From assembly GCF_000379465.1 (NCBI RefSeq), contig NZ_KB905414.1:186001-250000 (forward strand): DNA of 64,000 bases, given 5' to 3'. The stretch comes from Sciscionella marina DSM 45152. Its GTDB lineage: Bacteria > Actinomycetota > Actinomycetes > Mycobacteriales > Pseudonocardiaceae. Position 1 is the first letter of the stretch. The number at the start of each line of letters is the position of its first letter. Position numbers and translations under genes: made by a program. The notes below the pieces were generated by a model. That model was not told the origin of the DNA, did no database searches, and saw only the letters and a program-made list of their open reading frames with translations. Below are positions 8,245-15,785 of this stretch, piece after piece.

Positions 8245-9088
8245 CAACCACCCAACGCCACCGACGGGCGCGCACGAAACTCGGCTCTGGCGCACGCCTC
8301 CGCGCTTGTTCTCCAGATCAGAGTCGCCTGTGCCAGCCGCAACGAGCAGCTCAGCTTCCAGAAGGGCTTGTTCAGGCCGCGACTCACATTGCCTAAGAGG
8401 GGCACGAGTCCATTTCGTGACCTTCACACCCTGCCGGGGAGTCAGACGTGGCGTGGCGAGCCGCCGCGCGCAGTCTGCCACCGGCGCGGGCAACCCCACA
8501 AGCGGGGAGCCGGGTACCACGGACCCCACTGCGGGACGCCACGGTCAGCACTGACCGCAAAAACCCGCCGCACGTCAAGGTAGGTCCACTGTGGACAGAT
8601 AGAAGTTGATCACCGTTACCCTGGCTCCATTGTCCCTTGGCAAGGGGAACAACTGGAAATGCGACATCAACTGGTCGACCGCCGAAACCCCTGGTTCGGT
8701 CACCGTATCGCGCAACGGCAAAACGCCCGCCAAGGACACCGGACCGAACCGCGGGTCCGGCCTCACTCAGCGAGGTAGGTCTCGTGGCAGGTGGCGATAT
8801 CCGCACGATCACCCGGCGAAGAAGACCGGCGTTGCGCGGCGAAATTCCACGAACACCACGCTATCGGGACCGCTGTCCACAAAGGCCGGTCGGCCAGCCA
8901 TCGTGCCGGTCAGCGAACAGCGGTACACGCACCAGAACAGATCAAACCCGGCCAGATCTTTGAAACAGGACAGTCCGTACGTGTCATCGGATTGACCGAG
9001 TGTGCCAGAGGGTGCCGGAGCGTTCCCAGGCCCATGCGTGAGCCGGAGTACGGCTTGCGTTCGGCCGATGAGCGTGACGGCGGCTCTC
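8245..9088. other. Long gap without a recognisable gene
   Basis: Several frames of 60-160 codons are open on both strands, but none has a ribosome site with family-like composition. A 13-bp odd palindrome, GTCCACTGTGGAC, lies at 8584-8596. The stretch could be a degraded gene or regulatory DNA; I could not identify it. Confidence 0.4.
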
Positions 9089-9089
9089 G

Positions 9090-9104
9090 CCGGGCTTCGC
9101 CCGG
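9090..9104 (-). terminator. Hairpin downstream of the alpha/beta hydrolase gene
   Basis: CCGGGC-TTC-GCCCGG forms a 6-bp all-GC stem with a 3-base loop about 50 bp past the end of the minus-strand hydrolase gene. There is no clear T-tract, which is common for actinomycete terminators. Confidence 0.45.
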
Positions 9105-9150
9105 ACGTTCTGCCGGCTGAGCTCGCCGATCCGGTCTCGCGGGTGGGCGG

Positions 9151-10227
9151 TCAGCGGACCCGCTGGTTGATCGAGCGCACCAGCTCGATGAACCGGCGGG
9201 GTTCCTCGGCGTGCATGTCGTGGCCGCTGTCGACCTCGACCAGCTCGACGTCCCTGATCAGCGAGGCAATCCGGCGAGCGTCGTGGTCGTCGATGGCTCC
9301 CTGCAGAATCCCGTCCGGTCCGTACTTCCAGTTCGCGTGGATCAGCGTTGTGGGTGCTCGGATCCCGCGCAGTGTCTGCTCATGATCGAATCCATGATCC
9401 CAGTCTCCGGTGTAGAAGGCGTCGCCGAAGCGGGGATCGTAGTTCAGCATCGAGCGCTGCATGTCGTTCCAGCTGGGCGGCATGAACAACAGCGTGATCG
9501 GCCGGTCCGGATGCCGGACATGCCGGCGTAGTCCGGTCCGGATGATCCGGTCCGCGCTATCACCGAAGAAGTCCCAGAGCTTCTGGTGGGTGAAGCTGTA
9601 GGCGATCCAGTCGGTCTCGCCGGACTGGAGGAAGGCATGGCAGTTGCTGGCCAGGTCGACCCAGTTCCAGGTTTTCCGTGCCCGCGGCAGAACAGTGGTG
9701 AAAAGCGGCGGGTCCTCCAACACCGCGGCGTGCACAAGATCGGGCCGGTGGCCGGCAAGCCAGGCCGCCAGCTGACCACCCGACGAGTGCCCGGATACGG
9801 TGACCGGCGTTCCGATCACGTCCTCGATGAAACGGGCGAGATCGGTCCCGATCGCCGAGGCAGAGTACTTCTCTGGCACTCGATCGGAGCCGCCGTGGCC
9901 GTATACATCGATGGCGAAAACGGAGAAGTCCCCGGCAAGCTCGGGCAGTACCGGGGCGTAGCTTTGCCAGTCGACACCCTGCCCGTGGATCAGCAGCAAC
10001 GGCGGTTTCTCGCCCGCCGGTCCGGCCGCGTAGTTGATCGTGGATCCGTTGATGATCACGGTCTGCTCGACGAACCCGGCGCATCTGGTCCGTGTTCTGG
10101 CCGCGTCGTAGGCTTTCACGTTCCGGACAGCCCACCCGCCGGCTGCGATCCCGGCCATGGCCACCAGCGAACCGCCCGCGGCGAGTGCGATACCGGCCTT
10201 GCCGATGTTCGCGGTGCGGAACCTCAT
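9151..10227 (-). CDS. Alpha/beta-fold hydrolase with N-terminal membrane segment
   Basis: The ATG at 10227 gives 358 residues; the frame upstream is weak. Residues about 10-32 (AGIALAAGGSLVAMAGIAAGG) form a hydrophobic signal-anchor after a basic start. The hydrolase fold follows: HGQG oxyanion-hole motif at 81-84, the nucleophile elbow GHSSGG with Ser148, and a terminal GHDMH histidine. A cap domain rich in aromatic residues lies between. The mix of a membrane anchor and an epoxide-hydrolase/haloperoxidase-like fold is seen in actinomycete cell-envelope hydrolases. The gene is divergent from the LysR gene at the edge of the cox locus but has no obvious link to it. Confidence 0.82.
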   Translation of the reverse strand: MRFRTANIGKAGIALAAGGSLVAMAGIAAGGWAVRNVKAYDAARTRTRCAGFVEQTVIINGSTINYAAGPAGEKPPLLLIHGQGVDWQSYAPVLPELAGDFSVFAIDVYGHGGSDRVPEKYSASAIGTDLARFIEDVIGTPVTVSGHSSGGQLAAWLAGHRPDLVHAAVLEDPPLFTTVLPRARKTWNWVDLASNCHAFLQSGETDWIAYSFTHQKLWDFFGDSADRIIRTGLRRHVRHPDRPITLLFMPPSWNDMQRSMLNYDPRFGDAFYTGDWDHGFDHEQTLRGIRAPTTLIHANWKYGPDGILQGAIDDHDARRIASLIRDVELVEVDSGHDMHAEEPRRFIELVRSINQRVR

Positions 10228-10513
10228 GGACCGATCATATCCGGCTCGTCGCTCGCCGTCCCCGTCTTCGCTGCCGGCCATCCGGATCGCCGTGCCCAGC
10301 ATGACCCGTCCCGCGCCGGGGCTGCTCCTGCGCCGGGAAACATGGCTTCATTCCGGTGGCTCTCAGCACGGGAGAGCTCGCGACCACATACGCGGATTGT
10401 CTCGAGCTGACCGATTGCCGGTGGACTGGTACAACCCCGCCACGATGCCCGGCGTGTCGGGCGGGAAGACACGGCCCCTGACACAGACCCGGGCCGGGGG
10501 CGATAATGGGTAG

Positions 10514-11470
10514 GTGACACCGACTCAGTTACGTGCGTTTGCCGCTGTTGTGCGTTTGGGTTCGGTGCGGCGCGCCGCTGCTGAGTTGGGGGTCTCGGAG
10601 GCGGCGGTGTCGTTGCATGTCGGACAGCTGCGCAAGGAGTTGTCCGATGAGTTGTTCACGCGGGCGAATTCGGGGCTGGCGTTCACGCCGGGTGGGTTGC
10701 GGTTGGCGCGGCGGGCGGCGGAGATGCTGAGTTTGCAGGAGCGCACGGTCGTGGAGGTGAGTCAGGCGGGGCACGGTCGGCGTTTGTTGCGGGTGGGGGC
10801 TTCGAGCTTGTTCGCCGAGCATGCGGCTCCGGGGTTGATCGAGGCGTTCACGGCCCGTGCGGCGGATTTGGACGTGGAGTTGGCCGCGCACAGCCCGGAG
10901 CAACTGCCCGGTCTGCTGCATACGCGAACGGTGGATGTGGCCCTGGGGCCGCGTCCGGCGGTGGTCGACGCGGGTGTGGTGTACCGGCCGTTCCTGAATT
11001 ATCAGATGGTGCCGGTGGCCGCGGCCGAGCATCCGTTGGCGGCTGGGCAGGCGGACCCGGCGCGGTTACGGGAGCAGACGTGGCTGCTCGGCCCGTCCGC
11101 GGCCTCAGAGGTCGGCACGGTCGCCGATGTGCTGCGGCAGCTGGGGATACCGGAGGGGCGCCAGCGGATATTCCAGAGCCATGCCGCTGCGTTGGAGGAG
11201 GTCAAACGCGGCCATGGCGTCACGCTCGCGCTGGCGTTCACGGTGCGACCGGATCTGTCCCGGGGCACGCTCGTGAGCGTGGGTGGGGGCGCACTGTGCT
11301 GGAACGGGGCGTGGCACACGGCGGTCCTCGCCGACAGTGGTGCCCCGGCCGCGGCGTCGGAGCTGGTGCGGTTCCTGTCGACTCCCCGTGCGACACAGGC
11401 GATGGTGCGTGGACCGGGAGTACACGCGGGCCGGTTCCGCCCGGCCGTGCACGTCACGTTGTGGAGTTAG
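10514..11470 (+). CDS. LysR-family regulator at the 3' border of the cox locus
   Basis: A 318-residue LysR protein from a GTG. Residues 1-60 hold the helix-turn-helix (MTPTQLRAFAAVVRLGSVRRAAAELGVSEAAVSLHVGQLRKEL...). The effector domain (about 90-290) is complete. It converges with coxE, and the two stops overlap by 4 bp, indicating long-standing association. LysR regulators of this kind border many actinomycete CO dehydrogenase loci, so it is the best candidate for controlling the divergent cox promoters at 19.6-19.9 kb (inference). The binding site there is a direct repeat rather than a classic T-N11-A box, which leaves some doubt. Confidence 0.85.
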   Translation: MTPTQLRAFAAVVRLGSVRRAAAELGVSEAAVSLHVGQLRKELSDELFTRANSGLAFTPGGLRLARRAAEMLSLQERTVVEVSQAGHGRRLLRVGASSLFAEHAAPGLIEAFTARAADLDVELAAHSPEQLPGLLHTRTVDVALGPRPAVVDAGVVYRPFLNYQMVPVAAAEHPLAAGQADPARLREQTWLLGPSAASEVGTVADVLRQLGIPEGRQRIFQSHAAALEEVKRGHGVTLALAFTVRPDLSRGTLVSVGGGALCWNGAWHTAVLADSGAPAAASELVRFLSTPRATQAMVRGPGVHAGRFRPAVHVTLWS

Positions 11471-12702
11471 CGGGTCGCTGTCCCGGTGATGACGGTGATG
11501 GCCGCACCAAGTGATTCGAGTGTGCCGGCAGGCAACAGTGCGTCACAGTAAGGCAGGGCGGCGGCCATCGCGGCCACTCGGGGACTGAAACCACGTGCGC
11601 CGGCGCGGGGGTTGAGCCACAGCACGCGGTGGGCTCGGCGACGCAGCCGTGCCATGGCGCGGGCGAGCTCCTCCGGGGGATCACTGTCCCAGCCATCGGA
11701 GGCGATCAGCACGATCGCACCGCGGGTGAGATCGGCATGCGGCCCGGAAAGGAGAGCGCGGAGGTTGGTGGCGATGCGGGTGCCGCCGAACCGGTCGGTG
11801 ACGAGCTCGCTGGCGTGGTCGACGGCTTGCCCGGCGCAGCGGTGCCGCAGCACGGTGGTCAACCGGGTGAGTGTGGTGCCGAAGGCGAAGACCTCGGTGT
11901 GTGTTTCCACCGCCAGGGCGCGCATCAGGTGCAGATAGACAGTCGCCTGGGCGTGCATGGATTGGCTGACGTCGGCCAGGAGCACGACACGGCGGGGTTT
12001 GTCTCTGGGACGGTGTCGGGCGAGGTGGGCCGGTTCCCACCCGGTACGGCGCGCCCGGTGCAGCGTCTCGCGCAGGTCGATGGTGCGGCCACGATGGTCG
12101 TTCACTCGGCGACGGCTGCGGCGGGTCGGCCAGTGTGGAGCCGCTTTCCGTAGCCAGGAACCGAGTTGGGCCAGCTGCATGTCGTCGAGGTGTTCGAATG
12201 GGACGTCCGGCGTCCCGCTCCGGGGACTCGGGCTGCGTAGCGCGATCACGATGCCCCCATCGGAAGTGTCGGTGCGGGACACCGGGTCGGGAAGTGTGCT
12301 CCACGGAAGGGGGTCGTCGTCAGGACCGTGCTCGGGTTGACCGGGGCCGGTGCCCGCGTCGTCGGCGTGCCCGCTTGTCTTCGCCAGCGGAGTTCGCCGG
12401 GCATGCGGGTCGACCGCGAGCGTCGCCTCGCCGAACACCTGCGCGAACACCGTGTCGAAGATGCCGATTTCGCTGTGCCGGTTGACGAGGCTGATCCGGG
12501 CGCTCCAGTACAGCCGGGTGATCGAGTCCGGGGCGCAGGCGGCCAATGCCTTGGTGAACGTCTCGACCGCCGGTGATCCGACGGTCAGGCCGTGTCGGCG
12601 CAGCCGCACGGCGAACGCGGTGGCGAACGCGGCCCGGTCCACGGCGGGCAACAGCGCCGTGGACCGTCCCGATGACTCAACTCGAGGTGTTTCCACGGCC
12701 AC
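11467..12702 (-). CDS. coxE: CoxE-like VWA-domain protein
   Basis: A 411-residue protein of the CoxE family. The C-terminal von Willebrand A domain begins near residue 238 and carries the MIDAS motif DVSQS at 244-248 (D-x-S-x-S), with GGTRIATNL and SDGWDSDPPE supplying the other metal-site residues. The N-terminal half is the family-specific helical region with an acidic, Pro-rich linker. With the MoxR-type ATPase CoxD it forms a maturation pair; in Oligotropha, CoxD and CoxE are needed to build the CuSMoO2 active site. The start overlaps the end of coxG by 26 bp. It is the last gene of the minus-strand operon. Confidence 0.88.
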   Translation of the reverse strand: MAVETPRVESSGRSTALLPAVDRAAFATAFAVRLRRHGLTVGSPAVETFTKALAACAPDSITRLYWSARISLVNRHSEIGIFDTVFAQVFGEATLAVDPHARRTPLAKTSGHADDAGTGPGQPEHGPDDDPLPWSTLPDPVSRTDTSDGGIVIALRSPSPRSGTPDVPFEHLDDMQLAQLGSWLRKAAPHWPTRRSRRRVNDHRGRTIDLRETLHRARRTGWEPAHLARHRPRDKPRRVVLLADVSQSMHAQATVYLHLMRALAVETHTEVFAFGTTLTRLTTVLRHRCAGQAVDHASELVTDRFGGTRIATNLRALLSGPHADLTRGAIVLIASDGWDSDPPEELARAMARLRRRAHRVLWLNPRAGARGFSPRVAAMAAALPYCDALLPAGTLESLGAAITVITGTATR

Positions 12703-13369
12703 GGCCGATCATGATGACGACCGCGACGAGCGCGAGTACGGCCGCGGCGACCGGCAGGGCACGTTTGGCGACCGAATCACCGGCCAGCGAGAGGACGTCC
12801 ACCGGTGCCGTTTCGCCGCTGCTGTGCGTACCGGGCCGGGTTGCCGCCGGGGCGACGGCTCCCGTCGGCCCGGTGCGAGCCTCGCCGGTCGTGCCGGAGG
12901 CCTTGTTCACCGGCTCGGGTGTGGGCTTGGGCAGGATCTCCGCCTCCAGCGCCGTGGTGAACCGGCCGAGGAGTTTCTCCGACACCTCTTGGATCATGCC
13001 GCTGCCGAACTGGGCGACTTTGCCGGTGACGGTCAGATCCGTGTCGACCGTGACGGTCGTCTTCTCGCCGGATTCGCGGAGCCCGGCGGTGATGGTGGCG
13101 GAGGCATTGCCGGATCCCCGGGTTTCCTTGCCTTTCGCGTGGATCACGGCGTGGTGCTGGGTGGGGTCTTTCTCGGTGAAGGTGATGGTGCCGGAGTAGG
13201 TCGTGGTCACCGGTCCGACCTTGATCTTGACCTGACCGGAGTAGACGTCCCCCTCAGCGCCGGTCAGTTGGGCACCGGGCATGCAGGGAGCGATGCGCTC
13301 GATATCGGTCAGTACCTCCCAGGTCTTGTCGATCGGTGCGTTCACGGTGAACTCGTTGTGCAGTCGCAT
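12677..13369 (-). CDS. coxG: CoxG-like SRPBCC protein with C-terminal membrane anchor
   Basis: The ATG at 13369 gives 230 residues. Residues 1-150 are the CoxG/SRPBCC lipid-binding fold (MRLHNEFTVNAPIDKTWEVLTDIERIAPCMPGAQL..., GPVTTTYSGTITFTEKD). A Pro/Thr-rich linker follows, and the tail ALPVAAAVLALVAVVIMIG (about 205-223) is a membrane helix followed by a short basic end. CoxG recruits CO dehydrogenase to the membrane and in mycobacteria has been linked to quinone delivery. The linker-plus-helix layout supports a tethered role here. Confidence 0.88.
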   Translation of the reverse strand: MRLHNEFTVNAPIDKTWEVLTDIERIAPCMPGAQLTGAEGDVYSGQVKIKVGPVTTTYSGTITFTEKDPTQHHAVIHAKGKETRGSGNASATITAGLRESGEKTTVTVDTDLTVTGKVAQFGSGMIQEVSEKLLGRFTTALEAEILPKPTPEPVNKASGTTGEARTGPTGAVAPAATRPGTHSSGETAPVDVLSLAGDSVAKRALPVAAAVLALVAVVIMIGRGRGNTSS

Positions 13370-13404
13370 TCGGTTCCTTGTCGTTGTCGGTGGTGGTCGT
13401 CGGC

Positions 13405-14319
13405 CTAACCGGTCGCCCGGCCCGGATCGCCGTCCCCGCTCGAATCGGCGGCATGCAGTTCGGCGAGGGCCTCGGCGATCGTGTACCGGTCGTCCGGGGT
13501 CTTGGCCAGGGCGCTGAGGGTGCGTACCGCGTCGGTGCGGACCAGTTCGGTGGCTCCGAGCGCGGAGAGCGCGGCGACCCAGTCGATGGTCTCGGCCAGG
13601 CCGGGGGGCTTGTCGAGGTCGAGCTCGCGCACCCGTCCGAGGAAGGCCGCGGCGGAATCGAGCAGCGCGGTGTTGGCGGTGGGCACACGACGGCGGAGGA
13701 TTTCCACGGCACGGGCCGGTTCGGGGTATTCGATCCAGTGGTACAGGCAACGGCGGCGCAGGGCGTCGTGCAGTTCACGGGTGCGGTTGGAGGTCAGCAC
13801 CACGATCGGGGCGTGTTCCGCGGTGACCGTACCGAGCTCGGGGATGGTGATGGCCGATTCACCGAGGAATTCGAACAGCAGGGCCTCGAATTCGTCGTCG
13901 GCGCGGTCGATCTCGTCGATGAGCAGCACCGGTGGGATGGGCCCACGGTGGCGCACAGCCGCCAGGATCGGGCGCTCCTGCAGGAACTCTTCGGTGAAGA
14001 GATCCGCGTCCTGCAGTTGTCTCCCGCGTGATTCGGCGAGCCGGACGGCCAGCAGCTGACGCTGATAGTTCCACTCGTAGAGGGCTTCGCTCGCGGTGAG
14101 TCCCTCGTAGCACTGCAGCCGGATCAGCGCAGTGCCCACCATGCTGGCAAGGGCCTTGGCCGCGGTGGTCTTCCCGACGCCCGGCTCGCCCTCCAGCAGC
14201 AGTGGCTGCCCCAACGTCAGCGCGAAGAACAGCGCGGTGGCTGCTCCGTCATCGACGAGATAGTCCACCCGGTCCAGCCGTTCACGGATGTCGTCGGGAT
14301 CGGTCACCGGGATGCTCAT
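13405..14319 (-). CDS. coxD: CoxD-like MoxR-family AAA+ ATPase
   Basis: A 304-residue MoxR-type ATPase. Walker A is GEPGVGKT (44-51) and Walker B is VLLIDEID (about 130). The sensor region reads VLTSNRTRELHDALRRRCLYHWIEYP, typical of CoxD. In the CO dehydrogenase system this ATPase is a chaperone that partially unfolds the apoenzyme for sulfuration and copper insertion at the Mo site. Its start overlaps the stop of the MocA-like gene (ATGA at 14316-14319). The gap to coxG is 35 bp. Confidence 0.92.
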   Translation of the reverse strand: MSIPVTDPDDIRERLDRVDYLVDDGAATALFFALTLGQPLLLEGEPGVGKTTAAKALASMVGTALIRLQCYEGLTASEALYEWNYQRQLLAVRLAESRGRQLQDADLFTEEFLQERPILAAVRHRGPIPPVLLIDEIDRADDEFEALLFEFLGESAITIPELGTVTAEHAPIVVLTSNRTRELHDALRRRCLYHWIEYPEPARAVEILRRRVPTANTALLDSAAAFLGRVRELDLDKPPGLAETIDWVAALSALGATELVRTDAVRTLSALAKTPDDRYTIAEALAELHAADSSGDGDPGRATG

Positions 14320-14903
14320 CCGCGGACTCCGGTCTCGGCCAACAGCATCTGGTAGTCCTCCCAGGTATCCACATCGGGCGGTACGGTCGTTTCCACCGCG
14401 AGCTCGACGACCTCCGGGGTGCGCTCGAGCAGTGACCAGACGGCCTTGTCACCGTGCAGGGCGGCCAATTCCCGGAACAGCTCGGCGTGGAACCAGAAAG
14501 GATGCCCCACCCCGTCGGTGTAGCGGCACACCCCGGCCGGACTGGCACCGGCGGCGCGCAGCAGTTCCCGGACCGTCTCGGGCCGGATACCGGGCTGGTC
14601 ACCGGGCAGCAACACGAGCCCCTCCGCCCGTGGATCCACTGCGGGGATCGCCTGGCGCAGCGAGTTTCCGCACCCGTGCCGGTGATCGGGTACCTCGACG
14701 ATCCGCGCTCCGGACAGGTCGACGCGAGCCCGGACTCCCTCGGCCGCCCCGCCGAGGGTGACCAGCAGCTGGCCGAACGCGCAGCGCCGCGCCGTGTCCA
14801 TGGTCGCGTCCAACAGGGTCGCCCCACGGTAAGGCAGAAGCTGTTTCGGGTGCCCGAGCCGCCGGGAACTCCCCGCGGCGAGTACGAGACCGGTCACGAA
14901 CAC
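14316..14903 (-). CDS. MocA-like molybdenum cofactor nucleotidyltransferase
   Basis: A 195-residue NTP-transferase-fold protein from a GTG at 14903 that overlaps the preceding stop by 10 bp (GTGTTCGTGA). The signature LVLAAGSSRRLGHPKQLLPYRG (residues 6-27) is the nucleotide-binding loop of the MobA/MocA family; LLPGDQPGIRPETV is the metal-binding segment. MocA-type enzymes convert Mo-molybdopterin to the cytosine dinucleotide form used by xanthine-oxidase-family enzymes such as CoxL, which fits its place inside the operon. CTP rather than GTP specificity is inferred from context. Confidence 0.85.
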   Translation of the reverse strand: MFVTGLVLAAGSSRRLGHPKQLLPYRGATLLDATMDTARRCAFGQLLVTLGGAAEGVRARVDLSGARIVEVPDHRHGCGNSLRQAIPAVDPRAEGLVLLPGDQPGIRPETVRELLRAAGASPAGVCRYTDGVGHPFWFHAELFRELAALHGDKAVWSLLERTPEVVELAVETTVPPDVDTWEDYQMLLAETGVRG

Positions 14904-15784
14904 GGTGTCACCGCCCGGTTTCCGGTCAGGTACCGGGTACGGCAGGTATCGGCGCAGAACCACACGTCGGCACCGTCGACGACCGCGTGCGGCGTGTCCG
15001 GGCCGACCGTGACCGTCATCCCGCAGACGGGATCCTCGGCGATCCCCGGTTCCGCCGGTGCGACGCCGGGCACGCCGAGGTGCTCGAGGCGGATCGCGGC
15101 GATGATCTCGGCCATGATCGACACGGCTATCTCGGGCGCGGTGCGCGCACCGATGTCCAGGCCGACCGGTGCGTGGATCCGAGCCCGTTCGTTCTCGGTG
15201 AGTTCCATCTCCGCGAACAGCGCTTCGGCGCGCCGTTTGCTGGCCACCAGCCCGATGTAGCCGATCCCGGCTTCCAGCCCGGCGCGAATGCTGTCGGTCT
15301 CGTCGTGGCCGTGGCTGGCGATCACCACGGCCGTGGCTCCCGTGGGCTCGCCGGTGCGCCGTGGGGCGAACTCGAGCAGTTCGGCCATGTTCGTCACGGC
15401 GTCGGCGATCGGGGACTGTCCGGCGATCCACAGCACGGGCGAGGGCAACAGAGGCTCGAGGAAGATCTCCAAGGCACCACCGGAAAGACAGGGATTGACC
15501 ACCACCCGTGCGCCCGGTGTGTCGGGGAATGCGGTCTCCCCCTCGGGCAGTACGCGCAGCAGCACGGACTGCCGGTCGTGCAGGGCACCGAGCGCGGCGG
15601 TGCGGACCGAGTTCTCGGCGCACTGCCCGCCGACGAATCCCTCGATGACACCGTCGGGCAGCACGATCGCATCGTCGCCCGGACGCACCGAGGTGGGAAC
15701 CTGGGCGCGGACAACGACGGCGTGCACGAAAGGCACACGCCGGGTACTCAACTCACGCATCCGTGTCGCTGTACCGGTTCGCAT
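14894..15784 (-). CDS. XdhC/CoxF-family maturation protein fused to a YHS domain
   Basis: A 296-residue protein. Residues about 10-100 are the XdhC N-terminal domain (FVHAVVVRAQVPTSVRPGDDAIVLPDGVIEGFVGGQCAENSVRTAA). Residues about 110-235 are the XdhC Rossmann-type domain (YIGLVASKRRAEALFAEM and the C-terminal IHAPVGLDIGARTAPEIAVSIMAEIIA). A YHS metal-binding domain forms the end (about 248-290: DPVCGMTV...VWFCADTCRTRYL). XdhC proteins bind Mo cofactor and assist its sulfuration before insertion. The YHS tail, with two Cys pairs, may bind copper or another metal for the CuSMo site (inference). Gap to coxL is 1 bp. Confidence 0.88.
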   Translation of the reverse strand: MRTGTATRMRELSTRRVPFVHAVVVRAQVPTSVRPGDDAIVLPDGVIEGFVGGQCAENSVRTAALGALHDRQSVLLRVLPEGETAFPDTPGARVVVNPCLSGGALEIFLEPLLPSPVLWIAGQSPIADAVTNMAELLEFAPRRTGEPTGATAVVIASHGHDETDSIRAGLEAGIGYIGLVASKRRAEALFAEMELTENERARIHAPVGLDIGARTAPEIAVSIMAEIIAAIRLEHLGVPGVAPAEPGIAEDPVCGMTVTVGPDTPHAVVDGADVWFCADTCRTRYLTGNRAVTPCS

Positions 15785-15785
15785 C

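Noticed and set aside
8584-8596. GTCCACTGTGGAC palindrome as a promoter operator
   Set aside because: No gene can be assigned to it, so it is reported only as part of the unexplained gap.
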